Assembly (NCBI GenBank): GCA_037176725.1
Contig: JAZBRS010000075.1
Span: 70,868,001 to 70,932,000, forward strand
Length of the DNA: 64,000 bases
Direction: 5' to 3'
Source: Posidonia oceanica
Lineage: Eukaryota > Streptophyta > Magnoliopsida > Alismatales > Posidoniaceae
Shown here: one piece after another, positions 42,359-54,760 of the stretch
How the letters are laid out: every line of letters begins with the position of its first letter
Numbering within the stretch: position 1 is the stretch's first letter
The notes under the pieces: model-generated
What the model was told of the DNA's origin: nothing
Databases searched by the model: none
The model's input: only the letters and a program-made list of their open reading frames with translations
Translations under genes and position numbers: made by a program

Positions 42359-43924
42359 ACATTTCCGGCTTATTCCAAACACTTGAATTGCCAGCAGAGC
42401 CTCACGAAGGTTAGACTGCAAGGGAGTTGACAGCAGAGGCTCATGAAGGCCAGACTGTAGCAGCAAAGCCTCACAACGGTCAGACTGCAAAAGAGTTGCC
42501 AGCAAAGCCTCATGAAGGTCAGACTGCAACATCGCTGCCACCACTGTTAGGCACACTGGCCCCTGAACCTCCGGATCGGCCACCTGTTTCTTCTTCTCCC
42601 TCTTCTTCCGGCACCGCCGCTTCCAAGCCTCCGCTTCCTCCAGCTTCGGACATCTCTTCCTCTTTGGAGCAAAGGCCGGGGCAAACTCTACGTAAGTCAC
42701 AACGACTCGTAGACAGGGTTCGCCCCCGATCCAGGGGCCTGAAGTTGACCCCAATTCAGGGGCCGACCATGAGCTTCTCGAAGATGATGGGAACGTCAAC
42801 CTTGACTAGCTCGCCGAGAAAGGCTCCTACCTCTACTGATGGAGGTAACTCTAGGGGCATCCCCCTAGATGCTGTAAATAAAACTTTTTTTAATTTTGCA
42901 TTGTTTTCATTTCCTAGGAATAAAGGTAATTTACTTTTTGTTTTCAATATGGAAGAGGATCACCATGTTAGTTCTAGCAGCTCGCAGTCAACTTCGACCA
43001 CCGCTTCCAAAACTATGCGCGTGTGTCACTACACGGAGGCATTGCCTCAGGAGCTGGCTACTGCTAACATGGTCTTCTAGTAGAAGAATTTGATCAGTTT
43101 GGGAAGTGTGTAGGAATAGAAGCATATGAGCTGGTTAGTTGCAGTGATGAGGAAGAGGATCAAGAGGCTGACTCAGACCTCCTTAAGCACCTCATGGACA
43201 AGTATAATAAGCAAACCAAGGCAGCTGAAGAAGAGACCGTGGAGGTCAACCTGGGAACCATCGAAGAGCCAAAACCAGTACTCATAAGTGCAAGTTTAAG
43301 CCCAAAAGAGCTGGAGGAAATGGTCCAAATCTTGAATGAATTTGTGGATGTGCTAGCCTTCAAGTACGAGGATATGCCTGGTCTACAATCAGCCCTAGTG
43401 GAACACTTGCTTCCACTAAACTCTGGAACCAAGCCCGTCAAGCAGAAGCTGAGGTGACTAAGGCCGGAACTCGCCCTCAAAGTCAAAGAAGAAATTGACA
43501 AGCTCCATAAAGCAAAATTCATCAGGGTGGTTGTGTACCTTAGTTGGGTTTCAAATATAGTACTAGTGGCCAAAACGGACGGGAAAGTTCAGGTTTGCAT
43601 TGACTATCGCGACCTCAACGCTGCCTGTCCCAAAGATGACTTTCCTTTGCCACATATTGACATGCTTGTGGACAATACAGTAGGATTTGAGATGCTATCT
43701 TTCATGGATGGTTTCTTCAGTTACAACCAGATTAAGCTAGCAGAGGAGGACCAAGAGAAGATGTCGTTCACCAAGAGAAGATGTCGTTCATCACACCATG
43801 GGGGACATATTGCTATGTAGTCATGCCATTCGGTCTCAAAAACGCCGGCGCAACATATCAGAGAGCAATGATGGCCATCTTCCACGACATGATGCACGAT
43901 TGCATGGAAGTGTATGTTGACGAT
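42359..43924 (+). pseudogene. pol: F1-b linker and reverse transcriptase N-terminal half
   Basis: A proline/serine-rich linker with HEGQT repeats (42427 onwards) passes through the U-rich stretch at 42877-42950 into the RT lead-in. Defects: 1-bp loss near 43077 (CTTCTAG for CTTCCTAG), TGA 43455 for CGA, and an exact 20-bp tandem duplication 43751-43770/43771-43790 that shifts the frame inside RT. The sequence stops at YVDD (43913-43924), where the F1-c LTR starts. Confidence 0.85.
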
Positions 43925-44136
43925 TGTAGATACCCCATTTTGGTACTCCCTTCATGGTGGGATAGTCTCTTGCATTAGGTCGCTCTTAGAAGCCCTCCAC
44001 CCATTCCTGAATGTCTCACTTGAGGCAAATGTTCCCCTTTAGGTCCAAAATGCTATCCTTATCTAAGCCCTAAATGTTGGCAACCTGAGTGTTCTTCACG
44101 TCCTGACCAAATTTGGAAGTTAAACTGATTAAGGGT

Positions 44137-44450
44137 GTTGTCCGCTGGATTCTCAGCGTACAACGTTGGCCACTGGTTCTGCAGCGGCTAACATTGGCCG
44201 CTGGTTTTCCAGCGTCCAACGTGGCAACCCAGTCAGCCCAAAGCTTTCCTTATTTGGCCTAATCCAAAAATCATGTTTTTGCCTTCTTTGGAATCTGTTG
44301 ATCAGTCAAAGCCATCAAAGCCGAGTTTAATCACACTTAAAAACTCCTTAATTGGAGAATCTTCTCTGATCCTGGCAGTTATGCCTCGGAGGTTGTTATA
44401 CGTGGGTACTCTCGCTTATAACATTATACGCTGGTTTTCCAGCGTATAAC
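44137..44450 (+). promoter_or_regulatory. Five 28-nt dyad modules in U3 of the F1-c LTR
   Basis: 44137-44164, 44165-44192, 44193-44220, then a 174-bp gap, 44395-44422 and 44423-44450. The last has one arm mismatch at its outer base and ends 64 bp before the TATA box, as in F1-a. Confidence 0.8.
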
Positions 44451-44514
44451 ACTTCTGAAACAAGAAACTCTACTGACTTGGCATTTGTGTCCTTTTTTGT
44501 TCCTCCCCTGCTTC

Positions 44515-44522
44515 TATAAAAG
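44515..44522 (+). promoter_or_regulatory. TATA box of the F1-c LTR
   Basis: TATAAAAG in CTTCTATAAAAGCAGGGG. Confidence 0.75.
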
Positions 44523-45326
44523 CAGGGGTACCCCCATAGAGTTCAAGGCTGGAATTTTGAGAGAGAAAAGTAGTGAAGAAACTTTTGGAATTCACATGCT
44601 CTCTTGAGATTAAAAATCTTAGAGAAGTGAGGTCCTTAAGAATTGAAAGAAAGAAGAGAGATTTTGAAAGAAGGAGAGTCTTCGAAAAGCTTGAGCATCC
44701 TTTTGTCGTTGTTGGCTTCATGTCAACACAGTTTGCACCTTGTGCATAGACAAAGGGGACTCTATTTCATTTGTTTTCTTTTCATTTCTGATATCACATG
44801 TTTAATTACATAGCATAATCAAGCATTTTATTTCAAGTTCATATATTGTTTTAGCTAGGCATACATCTCTATTAGTTGCAACCGGGGGGGATCAAACCCC
44901 TCGGGTACGTATCTCACTACGCTTTCTTTTTTTTTCTTTTCTACTAATTCTAGATAGGTTACTACACATATTGATCCATCTTTATATTGTTTTGTTTGTT
45001 TGGCTTTGCTAACGTTTGTCATACAAGGAGGAAGAAGGAAGAAAGAGCTCACCAAGCACGGGCACCCTTGGGCAACGTTGGCGTTGTCCCAAGGTAGCTG
45101 AACCCGCAACCACATTACATCTCCCCGAAGGCGTCTCGAGGGCCGGCGAAAGCGAATCGAGAGTGGCGATCACACCGATTCCATCACACGTGGAGTGACG
45201 GAGTTGGATACGAAAAGGGGACCACGAGAAAGAGAAGATAGAGCGAGCTAGAGAGCAAAAGAAGCCTCTTCTTCCCCAAACCTCCTCATCTCTTCTCACC
45301 TCACCCAAAACCCCATATCCACAGTT

Positions 45327-45344
45327 TGGCGATCATGGTGGGAC
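45327..45344 (+). other. F1-c primer binding site
   Basis: TGGCGATCATGGTGGGAC, three bases after the LTR end. The F1-b copy reads TGGTGATCACGGTGGGAC. tRNA not identified. Confidence 0.65.
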
Positions 45345-46908
45345 GGCTAAAAGTGCCCCTGTGCAAGGTGAGTAAGCCTTTCTTTCTTCTTCCTCCTCCA
45401 TTATTGACATTCTTAGTTTAGTTTTAGTTTCTTATTTTTTTCATTTAGTTTTAAGGTAGTAGTGAAATTCCTCATTGTGTTTTGAGGCGCCGTGACCTTT
45501 TTCCATCTTTTTTCTTACGTCCAAATAACTGAAATCACCTCCCCTTTTCTCTGGATTCATGGGTGTGGAGGTGGTTTGTAAAAACAACTGTTTTTCTAAA
45601 AAAAAACTCTATCAGTACGTTATACGCGTGATCTGGCGCGTCTAACATTAGATGCTGCAGTATCCGCGTCTAACGACCACTGAACAGAAATCTTCTGTTT
45701 TAAATTCTCTTATTTTTCTTTTCATAACTGGCCCAAGGATTGAGGTGTGAGGTGATCGGCTTTGCCGTAGGGACGGGAACTTCAGTTTCTTTGGGTGCTT
45801 TGCAAAAAATAACAAAAAAAAAAATCGAATTTTTCTATATGACTTGTATGCCCCTCATTGGGAACTAATTGCTTGTGTCATTTCTTGGGTTATATAAGTA
45901 ACCGCCTAGGTCCCAAGCACCTCTGTTGTAAAGGGCTTAGGAAAGGTACTTGTATTGTCATTATCTTTCACTAGGGGCCCTTCTTCTTCCTTGGCCTTTT
46001 GGTGAAAGATAATTAGAACCTCAAGCTTTGACTTGTATGCCTCCCTCCCCCTTTCGGTGGTTTGTTTGTTTGGTGTGGGGATACGTGAGTGACCCGATCA
46101 ATCTCGAGTACGTTGGGCTCTACCTCTACGGGGTAGGGACTTAAGTGTATTCAGGCTCCCCCTAGCATCCTCAGGAGTTGAGGTACGGGGTAGTACCAAA
46201 AATATTCACCCATATTGTGAGGAGCCCTAGAAATTCCAAAAAAAGAAGAAGGAGCCATACCTAAGCCATAAGGAACCCAGAGAGCTACAGTAGGTTTAAA
46301 GCACTAATCTCAAAGCAAAAACAAAAAATTAAAACCTTAAATTGCTGTTTGAAAGTGTTTCTGTGTAGTTCTTTGAAACAGGGTGTTAGCCGTCGGGATT
46401 TTTGCGTTTAACGTTATACGCAGCAGGTTCCACGTCTAACGCATTCTTTGTGTGGCTGTTATATTTTAGCTCTTTTGTGATTTGTTTGGCAGGGGAAGAC
46501 AATGGAAAAAACCCATAACAGTGACAGTTTTGTTTTATTTTTTCTTCTTTTTAGGAATCTGTATTAAAGTTTCCAAGTTCTTGTAATTTCTTTTTCTTTT
46601 CACTTGTGAATCCTTCAAAAAGAAAAAAGAGAAAAGCCAAAACAAAAAAAAAGAAAAGGAAAAATCATATAAAAAAAAGAGAGAGCGAAAAAAAAAATCA
46701 GAAAAAAGTGCAAAAAAAGAAAAGAAAACAGAAAACAAAAACAAGAGAAAAAGGAGAGAAAGGAAAAGCTGAGAAGAAAAGACAGGAGAAGAATAGAGGA
46801 ATACTGTTAAAGGTATTGTACGCCTGACATAGTGCATCCAACGTTATACGCCTTACTCTGAGGCGTATTACGCCTTGAAGCCAATTCTCATTCTCAAAAG
46901 CCGTAGCA
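45345..46908 (+). other. F1-c leader
   Basis: Non-coding. Dyad module pairs at 45619-45646/45647-45674, 46385-46412/46413-46440 and 46814-46841/46842-46870; A/G tract 46615-46800. The last module pair ends ~38 nt before the gag ATG. Confidence 0.8.
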
Positions 46909-48788
46909 ATGATGAACCAAATCCATGAAGCTGAGCAGCCAGAAAGAGAGAGGTCAGACTCAGCAAGTACCTCGGGAGAGGAGCCCACAATCTACCACCC
47001 AATCACCGGAGAAGCCTTAGATCCGGACTCAATCCAGTACAAAGCCATGTACCAGTTCTTAAATGAAGAGACATCAGCCCCATCGAGGCCATGTCTGAAC
47101 AACCTCCAGCAGCCACCCCATCTCGGTGAAGGACAACGAAGGTCAGTTGCAGACCATACCCCTGAACATCTATACCAGGGACAAAATGGCAACCCACTGC
47201 CGGACACAAACCACCCAGGTCAGGGCACAGCGCTCAACGGAGCTTATAACTCAAGGGCCAACCCCTTGATTCAGGAACATAGTTACAGGCCACATGGCGA
47301 ATACAAGGAAGGAGTCTATCTAAGACATCTCCAACCACCTATGACAGGCAATCAGCCTCGACCAGATCACCACCACCACCAGGCATCTCCCCCGCGATAC
47401 GAGCAGGTTGCACCTCAACACTTCTGCAATAGCTACCACCATTAGCAGCAGAACCATCCGTCCTTCAATTCACATGTCCCGACCCCATCAGCCAGGATAA
47501 CGAATTTGGATGAGATGAGAAAAATGCTCAGTGCATTAGGGGTACATACCCAGGCTCTGGCAAACTTTGACATGAGCCGGTTTCCCCCGTTCAGATTACC
47601 TCCAGGCTTCAAGTACCGAAGACTCCCAAGTTCAACGGAACCACTAACCCACTCAGTCACCCAGTGCGGTTCCAAATGGAGTCAGCCCCCTACTTTCATG
47701 ATTTGGGGCTTGTGGTACACTTGTTCTTCTACTCACTCGAAGGAGAGCCTATGGATTGGTTTCTCACTCTCTCCAAGGAAGCCCTCAGCAGCTATGATAA
47801 AATCAGAGAGAGCTTCCTTACAAAATACCAGCACAAGATAAACCCCAAGCCAACCTTCCACGACCTAAGCAAGGTGGTCATGAAGCAAGGCGAAAGCTGG
47901 ATAACATTCGCCAACAGATGGCGGGAAATGGCGGCCAGATCAGGGCTGACCATTTCGGAGAGACAAGTGGTCCAGACCCTCATTGCAAACACCACTGGAC
48001 CAATGAAGAAGGGGCTAGTAAATGTCTATTGTCCCAATGTAACGGCTTTGTATGAAGTGGCGGCCTCCGTTAAAGAAAATATGCATGAATTCAAGGAGGA
48101 TCCAAAGAAGAGCCAAAAAGCACAGGTGATAGAGGGAGTGACCGGAGTCGTCAACAAGATGAGCCCCGCACCTAGGCCATTCGAACAAAAGGCTGTACTA
48201 GCTTCACAGTAGCCAACATGGAGCCACCGTCCTCCTTAGCAACAGCCAACTTGGAGCCACCCTCCCCCTCAGCAACAACAAGCCTGGAGCCACCGTCCTC
48301 CTCAACAACAGCAAGCATGGAGCCGCCCACCTCAGCAGCAGCAGGCATGGAATAACCCTCCCCCTCAGCAACAGATCCGTCCTATGTGGAATGCTCCCCG
48401 GCAGTAATGGACTAGGGGCAATCAAAATGGCCAGGCCAACAACAGAAATCCCACCAACAACACTGGGAATGGGAGCGGTTATCACATTGTTCCCCCTCCA
48501 TTGCCACGCAAAAAGGGAAGAAGAGACCATTACCCTCCTCTACCAGTCACACTGGCAGATATGTTCATAGAACTAGAGGAAGCAAAAGCAGTTGAATTCC
48601 CGCCAGCTAGACCTGAATTGCCAAATTGTGACCGGAGCAAATACTGCCCATTCCATAGAATGCATGGTTACAACATCAATGACTGCTGGACTTTCAAGGA
48701 CATAGTCTATGACATGGTAGAGGTAGATGTGTTTGAATGGAATTGCCAAACAAAGAAAGCAGACAGGGATGGCTCCCTAATCCGCTAA
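46909..48788 (+). pseudogene. gag: F1-c gag, degraded
   Basis: Starts ATGATGAACCAA. The first frame runs to TAG 47443 (CAG in F1-b) and continues to a 1-bp loss near 47614 (GTACCGAAG for GTACCCGAAG), after which the frame changes. Capsid core at 47664-48160. Further stops TAG 48210, TAG 48237 and TAA 48405 match CAG/CAA. Six Trp/Pro/Gln units (48213-48400) and a zinc-knuckle-like YCPFHRMHGYNINDCW (about 48630) follow. Compared with F1-b about 70-80 bp are missing before 48788. Confidence 0.85.
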
Positions 48789-48897
48789 AGGACTGGGACA
48801 ACCATGTTGTACTAGAGGAGGACTGGGACAGTCAAGCTGAGCAATGGGGAATAATCTCGGATGATGATTGGGACAGTGAGGCAGATGAGGGACTAAC
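48789..48897 (+). pseudogene. F1-c acidic Trp linker before protease
   Basis: Encodes repeated DWD phrases (EEDWDSQAE, DDDWDSEADEG) also found in F1-b at 40760-40860. Ends at the solo LTR insertion. Confidence 0.6.
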
Positions 48898-51800
48898 TGT
48901 AGTAATCCCGGTGTTCAGATCGTCCCTGCACACTGCTAGAAGCTCGCGTGCACCGATCGGAATCAGGCTCACTATAAGCAGCTATGTCCGAGGAGGAGGG
49001 CTCAACTCGAAAACACTTAAAACAGAGGAGAAAAGAAGAAGATAAGACAATTTAGAGTCGCCACTGTGTCTATTATCGGAAGACAAGGAAAACCGAGGGA
49101 AATGCGTGAGTTAACACGCAAAACCAAACAAAGGATGCAATGCAAAGCAATGCAAGGGAAAATAAATGCAAATGATATGACTCATGCCTAGGATAAGGGC
49201 AATATGGTCATTGCAGGCCAAAAGACTGGGCAAGGACTCCTGTTACGTGCGGAGAAGGTGTTAGGCACCCCCGACACACCCGAGAATCAGTCTTTCTCGG
49301 CTTACGCTCGCATGCACAGGGAAATGCAGGTTTGAATGCCTAAATGCCAATGAATGCCTGAATGAATGCTCATAGGTGTGCTCTAAGTTGTGGGATGCAA
49401 TGCGAGGAAGTAAACGTGCAGTCTAAGTGCTCAGCAACACTGTCTGTGTTCCGAACCGGGCGAAACCTGGCTCGTGAGAACTCTAGGCAGTAAGCATCAC
49501 TACCCTATATGCAAATGCAAGTGGAAAAACAAAACGGCGGTAAAACCAAGCAGTGCAGGCGACATGCAAGAGAAAACAGCATAAAACATGCAAAACAATG
49601 CGAGAAATAGAAGCAGCATGCGAAATAGTGCAAGAAAACAAAGCAGCACGCGAAACGGTGCAGAAAACAAAGCAGCACGCGAAACGGTGCAAGAAAACAA
49701 AGCGGCACGCGAAACGGTGCAAGAAAGCAAAGCGGGCACGCAAAACGGTGCCAAAGACAGAGTGGGCACGCAAAGCGGTGCCAAAAGCAAAGCGGGCACG
49801 TGAAACGGTGCCAAAGACAGAGCAGGCATGCAAGACGGTGCCAAAGACAAAGCGGGCATGTGAAACGGTGCCAAAGACAGAGCGGGCACGCAAAACGGTG
49901 CCAAAACAGGCGAAATAAAACATCGATAAAGCCATGCAGATGCAAATGCAAAGAGAAAGGGCAGGAGAAGCAAAAGGGGGAAGCAAGCAGTGCATGTGTG
50001 AGAACAGACACTGTTTAAGGATCGCGCAAAGTAGGTGTGAAGACCTACAAAGGGGAAGAGGAGCAAGAGGAGGGATTACCACTGTTCTGTGACCATTTTC
50101 CACCAAAATGTCCCACGATATGTCTTGCACGCTGCCAAAAGCTCACGATGCGATCGGATCGTGAGAAAGGGGGAAGAAAGTTACAATTAGTGGTGAATCT
50201 AGGGGAAACGCAACACAAAGCACTGGGAGTACTCGAAAAGAGGAAACAGAGTCGATAGATAAGAAGAGGGAGTCCTAATCTACATGCTTGAGAAATCAGA
50301 AAGCAAAAACAATGCTTGCAATGCAAATGGTGTGCAAATGAATGCTGTGCAGGGGTTCAAGAGGACTTACCTTGGAAATCTGAAGCATGATCTGAGAACT
50401 GCTTGGTCCATGCTGAAGAGCGCTCCGCCGGGGTCGCCTAGGTAGCTTGGTTGAGAAGATCCGACGGCTAGATCTGAAGATATCCCAGCTTCAAGGCAGA
50501 GGGGCCAGAACAGGGGAGAAGATGGATCTAGGTGTACAGGAGGTCCTAGGGATGTGCAAAACAGGTCCTCCCATGTAAATGGGAGCTAAGAATGCTTAAG
50601 TGTGTGCAGGAATGCCAAATGCAAGGATGCATGAGTGCAATGCATGCAAAAATGCAAAAAAAGACCTAAGGATGATCTTTCAGAAAACTTGGGAACTTAT
50701 GTGCAATTTTTGAAAAATGGGAGTCTAAATGCAAAGGTTTTGGAAAGTTAGGGGGGTTTATGCAAGGTTTTTGAAAATTGGAGGGCCTGAGTGCAATTTT
50801 GCAAAATGCAGGGTTCAAAATGCAATTTTATAAGGCAAACATGCATTAGGATAAGTTTTGAAATCATGTGGAGGATTAACATGCAATTTTGAAATATGCA
50901 GGGGTTGAAATGCAATTTTGCAAGCAAAAAAGTGGTCTTAAATGGTCTGTGAATGCAAACAGAGGACCTATATGCAATTTTTAAATATGCAGGGCCTAAA
51001 ATGCAATTTTATAAGCAAAAATATGCATTTAAATGAGTTTTATAAGCATGTAGAGGACCTATATGTAATTTTAAAACATGCAGGGTCTAAAATGCAATTT
51101 AATAAGCAAAAATGTGATTTAATAGATGCTGTGCATGATATGGAGGACCTATATGCAAAAATTAAAATGCATGGGGGAAATAATGCAATGCAGTAAGAAA
51201 AGTTGAAAAATAAATACATAAGTTAACAGAACAGAGGACTAAAATGCAAATGATGAAAAAGACAGGGTTTAAAAATGCAATTTATTAAGGTAAAATTAAA
51301 GCATTAAATCAGATTATTATTAAAGGACTAACATGCAATAATGAAAAACTAGAGGGCCTGAACTAAAATGAACTTAAATAGAAAACACAGTAGAAGGACC
51401 AACATGCAATTAGACAGTTTTTTAAGTTTATCATGCAATTTAATAAGATTTAAGTTCAGAATTAAATGAATCTTAAACAAAGGCAGGACCAGAATGTAAT
51501 AAAATAAAAACAGGAGCTGAAAATGCAATTTAATGGCAAATTAGCTAAGCAACGGGAAAATAACGCTACAGTAAAAGACCAGGCCGACGACCACTGTAGC
51601 AGTTGCTACCAGCGGTTGTCGAGGGAGGCAGAGGGATGTTGGTGACGCGCTGACCGGCGGGCGACCTGCTCCGGAGCCGAACGGAGGTTGCTGCAGCGTC
51701 GGCAAGCCACGGCATGGCCTGAGGACGGCTGGAGAAGACGACGGAACAGTGCAGGAGACTTTGGAGCAGACCGGAGGGCCAGAGCATCGAGGGAGCATTC

Positions 51801-54760
51801 TGGAAGCACAGTTGTGCTCTTGGAAGCTCCCCGGACCTCGGACGACGATCGGAGCGTGCTTCTGCTGACCGAAGCGGCGTGACAGAGCCGGAGCTCGCCA
51901 GAGAAGAAGGGAGACGGCAGCGTTGACTTCGGGCAGGAGGGGCTGGAACCCTAGTCTAATAGGTGGAAAAGCAAGAGAGGCGAGAGACTAAGCTAATGGG
52001 AGAGTGTAGTACTTGATTCCGCGGCTGAGGAGTCCCCCCAACGTCAGCTGCTTCAGTGATCGCTGGCGGAGTTCGTTCGGCTGCTGCGGATGCTGTCGAC
52101 GGCTCGGGCGTGCTGGGATCCACTCAGTGATGTGCTCCGGTGCTTCCTGGATGCCTGGAACGGAGTTTTGCAGCCTGGAGGAAGATTCAGCCTCAATGGG
52201 TTCAGTAGAGGCTGCCGGAGGTGGGGGGAGGTGTTCGTTGCTCTCTGGATCAGTTGGAGGGTGCCAACGAGCTTCTGGTTGCTTGGTGAGTGTTTCTGGA
52301 TGCTTGGAAAGGCTAGTGGAGGGCTGGAGAAGAAGATTGGTCGTTGGGTTGATTTCTGGGCAGAATGGGTGCAGGTGTTTGAAATGGAGGGTCTGGCCTG
52401 TGGGGGAGGAAATGGCTAAGGCTCTGGTGCTTTGGGGAGATGGGATTCTGGTGAGTAGCAGAGTGGAGTTTGGAGGGATGTAGTGGTCTGATGTGCTCAG
52501 AATTTTGGAAGGGGAAGTGTTGGGTTCTGTGGGTGTTTTCAGGTGATTGGGAGGTGAATTCAGAGATGGTTTGGTCGTGGAATGGAGGGGTTGAAGTGCT
52601 GGATGTTTGGGTGGATTTGGGGGAGGAAATGGGAGAAGTTTGAGGGCTGTTGGGTGCTCTAGATCAGATGGGAAGGAAGAGGAAGAAGAGTTGCAGAGGA
52701 AGAGAGGGAGAATCGGGTGCTCTCTGGGCTCTGGATGCTCTCTCTCTCTCGGGACGACAAAAGGCAGTGAAGGAAGAGGATTGCTGAGGTTTTATGCAGG
52801 AGCTGAAGGAGTGACGGGCGCGGGCTGGGATTTTGAAATCCCACTGGCACGAGCTGCGATTGATAGAGGGAGGATGGCCGGCGAGAGGACTGGCATTTAA
52901 TGCCCCCTCGGGAGATCCGCAGAGAGAAGAGAGGAGGAGGATGAGCTGTTGGTCGATGGGATTGAGAGGGAAGAGAGAATTGAAATTTTGAAGAGAAGGG
53001 GGAGATGCTGGCGAGAGAGGAACTGTGGAGGAAGAAGAAGAAGAAGGAGGGAAGAGGAGGAAGAAGGTGTGTGGGCCGGGCCTGGGTGCGGAGAAGAAAA
53101 AAGAAACAAAGAAAGAAAAGAAGAAGGCAGCAGCTGGTGGGTTGGGCCGGCAAAAAGTGGAAAAAAATGTAAAAAGAAAAGGAAGGAGAAAGGAAGAAGA
53201 GGAAGAAGAAGAAAAAAGAAAGGAAGAAGGGGAAGAAAAATTAAAATAAAAATAAAAATAAAAATAGAAGTAGAAAAGATTCGAAAATGTTTTTAGGGTA
53301 GTCGTGTTTAAATTAGGATTTTAGATTAGGTTTTTAATGATTGTTTTTAATTGGTTAATTAGGGTTGGAAATAGTTTTAGTTCTTAATGTTTGATTAGGA
53401 TTTTAAGTTTTCCTTTAGTTAGTTTCTTGATTTTGTTTTAATGTTTGTTAAGATTTTTAATTGTTTTTTAATTATGTTTTTCTTGTTAAGTATTTGGGAT
53501 TTTGATTAGGGTTTTTTAAAGATTGTTTTTGATTAGTTAGGATGAGTTTTGGCTTTTAATTTTGATCTTTTTCCTTAAGTCTTCTTTGGTTTGTTTTTTA
53601 ATTTTGTTTGTTAAATTCTTTTAATATTTTTTAGTTAAGTTTTCTTGTTAAGCTTTTGATTAAGTGTTTTTAGATTTTTGATTGTTCGTTTTTATTTTTT
53701 TTTAATTAAGTTTTCAAATTGTTTCTTTTTAGGATTGTTAAGTTTCTCTTTTTCTTAAGTAGTTGTCTTAATGTTTTCTTAATTGTTTTCTTTCTTCTTA
53801 GAATTTGTTTTTTGATTATTTTTAATAGGATTTTTACTTTGGTTTGTTTTGATTACATTTTGGTTTTTTCCTTGATTTTACAGTATTTTCTTTTTGTTTG
53901 TTTTGCATTTTTAAGTTGCATTCTTAGTTTTCCATTTTAGCTAGATTTAGTTAGGTTTTGGTTTTTAATTGTTTGTTTAATGTTTTTAATTATTTATTTT
54001 AGGGTTTTGGTTTGTTTTCCTTTTGTTTTAGAGTTTTTAAATGTTTTTAAGGATTTTTAGGGATTTAGTAGAAGAGAGGAAAAGAAAAGAAAAAGGAAGA
54101 AGAAAAGGGGGAAATGAGGGAATAAAGATGAAAGAGAGGAGTGGAGAGAAAATAATTTTTAGAAAACAAAAGAAAATGCTAAAAATAAGATAAAAATATA
54201 AATAAGATTAAGAAGAGATAGATGCACAAGGGGGGCCCACAGCCAGGCAAGAAGAAGGGAGAGAAGGGGTGAAAAGAAGGAGGATAATCAGGAGAGAGAG
54301 AGGAGAGAGAAAAGAATAATCTAGGAGAGAGAAAAGGATAATTTGGGTAAATGGAGGGGTTAGAGGTTTTGAAAAGAAGTGAAATTTGGAGAGTGTGTGG
54401 CCTAGGGTCTCTAGTGTTGGACCTAGGGTTTGGGTTTAGTTTTGGAAAAGTTTTGGAAGGGTTTTGAGGTATAGAAAAAGGGTAGTTTTACCTAGGTTTT
54501 CTAGGGTTTTTGGGAGTGGTTTTGGTTTGAAATTTTTGAGGGTTCTTGGGTAGGTTTGCTAAGTTGGGTATGGTGAGTTTTTCTATGGTTTTTGGATAGT
54601 TTTTGGGCTTGGGAAAGGGATGTAAGTCTAGGTTAAGTTTGGGCTTGTTTTGGAGAGAAGGATGAGAAGGATTGTGTAGGTTTGGACCTAGATTTGAATC
54701 CAGAAGCTACCAGGAGATTCCAATTGATTAAGCCTGTCAAAATGGGGTGTCAACACTAAC
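48893..54760. repeat. Target site duplication CTAAC around the solo LTR
   Basis: CTAAC at 48893-48897 and 54756-54760. F1-b has one CTAAC at the matching point (ACTAACAGTGAAGG), confirming the pre-insertion state. Confidence 0.92.
48898..54755 (-). mobile_element. Solo LTR of family F2, reversed (5858 bp)
   Basis: Starts TGTAGTAATCCCGGTGTTC, the reverse complement of the F2 LTR end, and ends GGGGTGTCAACA, that of its start. All F2 LTR zones appear in reverse order: conserved terminal block (~49230-49300), CGCAAAACG array (49600-49920, shorter than in F2), TGCAATTTT-type repeat (50640-51430), GC-rich zone, and A/T-rich zone (53230-54060). It is much more diverged from F2 than the F2 LTRs are from each other. 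The perfect 5-bp duplication shows it formed by LTR-LTR recombination of a full insertion. Frames inside it are not genes. Confidence 0.93.

Larger units (their letters stand above)
9288..43924 (+). mobile_element. F1-b: Tat-type element, split by F2 and by F1-c
   Basis: 5' LTR 9288-10656, leader 10657-11027, F2 insertion 11028-37560, then rest of leader, gag, two proteases, G-patch and reverse transcriptase up to the YVDD codons (43913-43924), where F1-c was inserted. The right part lies outside the window. Left flank GAAAG (9283-9287) is the expected target duplication. All genes are broken by stops, frameshifts and a ~545-bp deletion. Confidence 0.88.
43925..45323 (+). repeat. F1-c 5' LTR (1399 bp)
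   Basis: TGTAGATACCCCATTTTGG … ATATCCACA. TATA box TATAAAAG at 44515-44522; dyad modules at 44137-44220 and 44395-44450. Confidence 0.93.
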
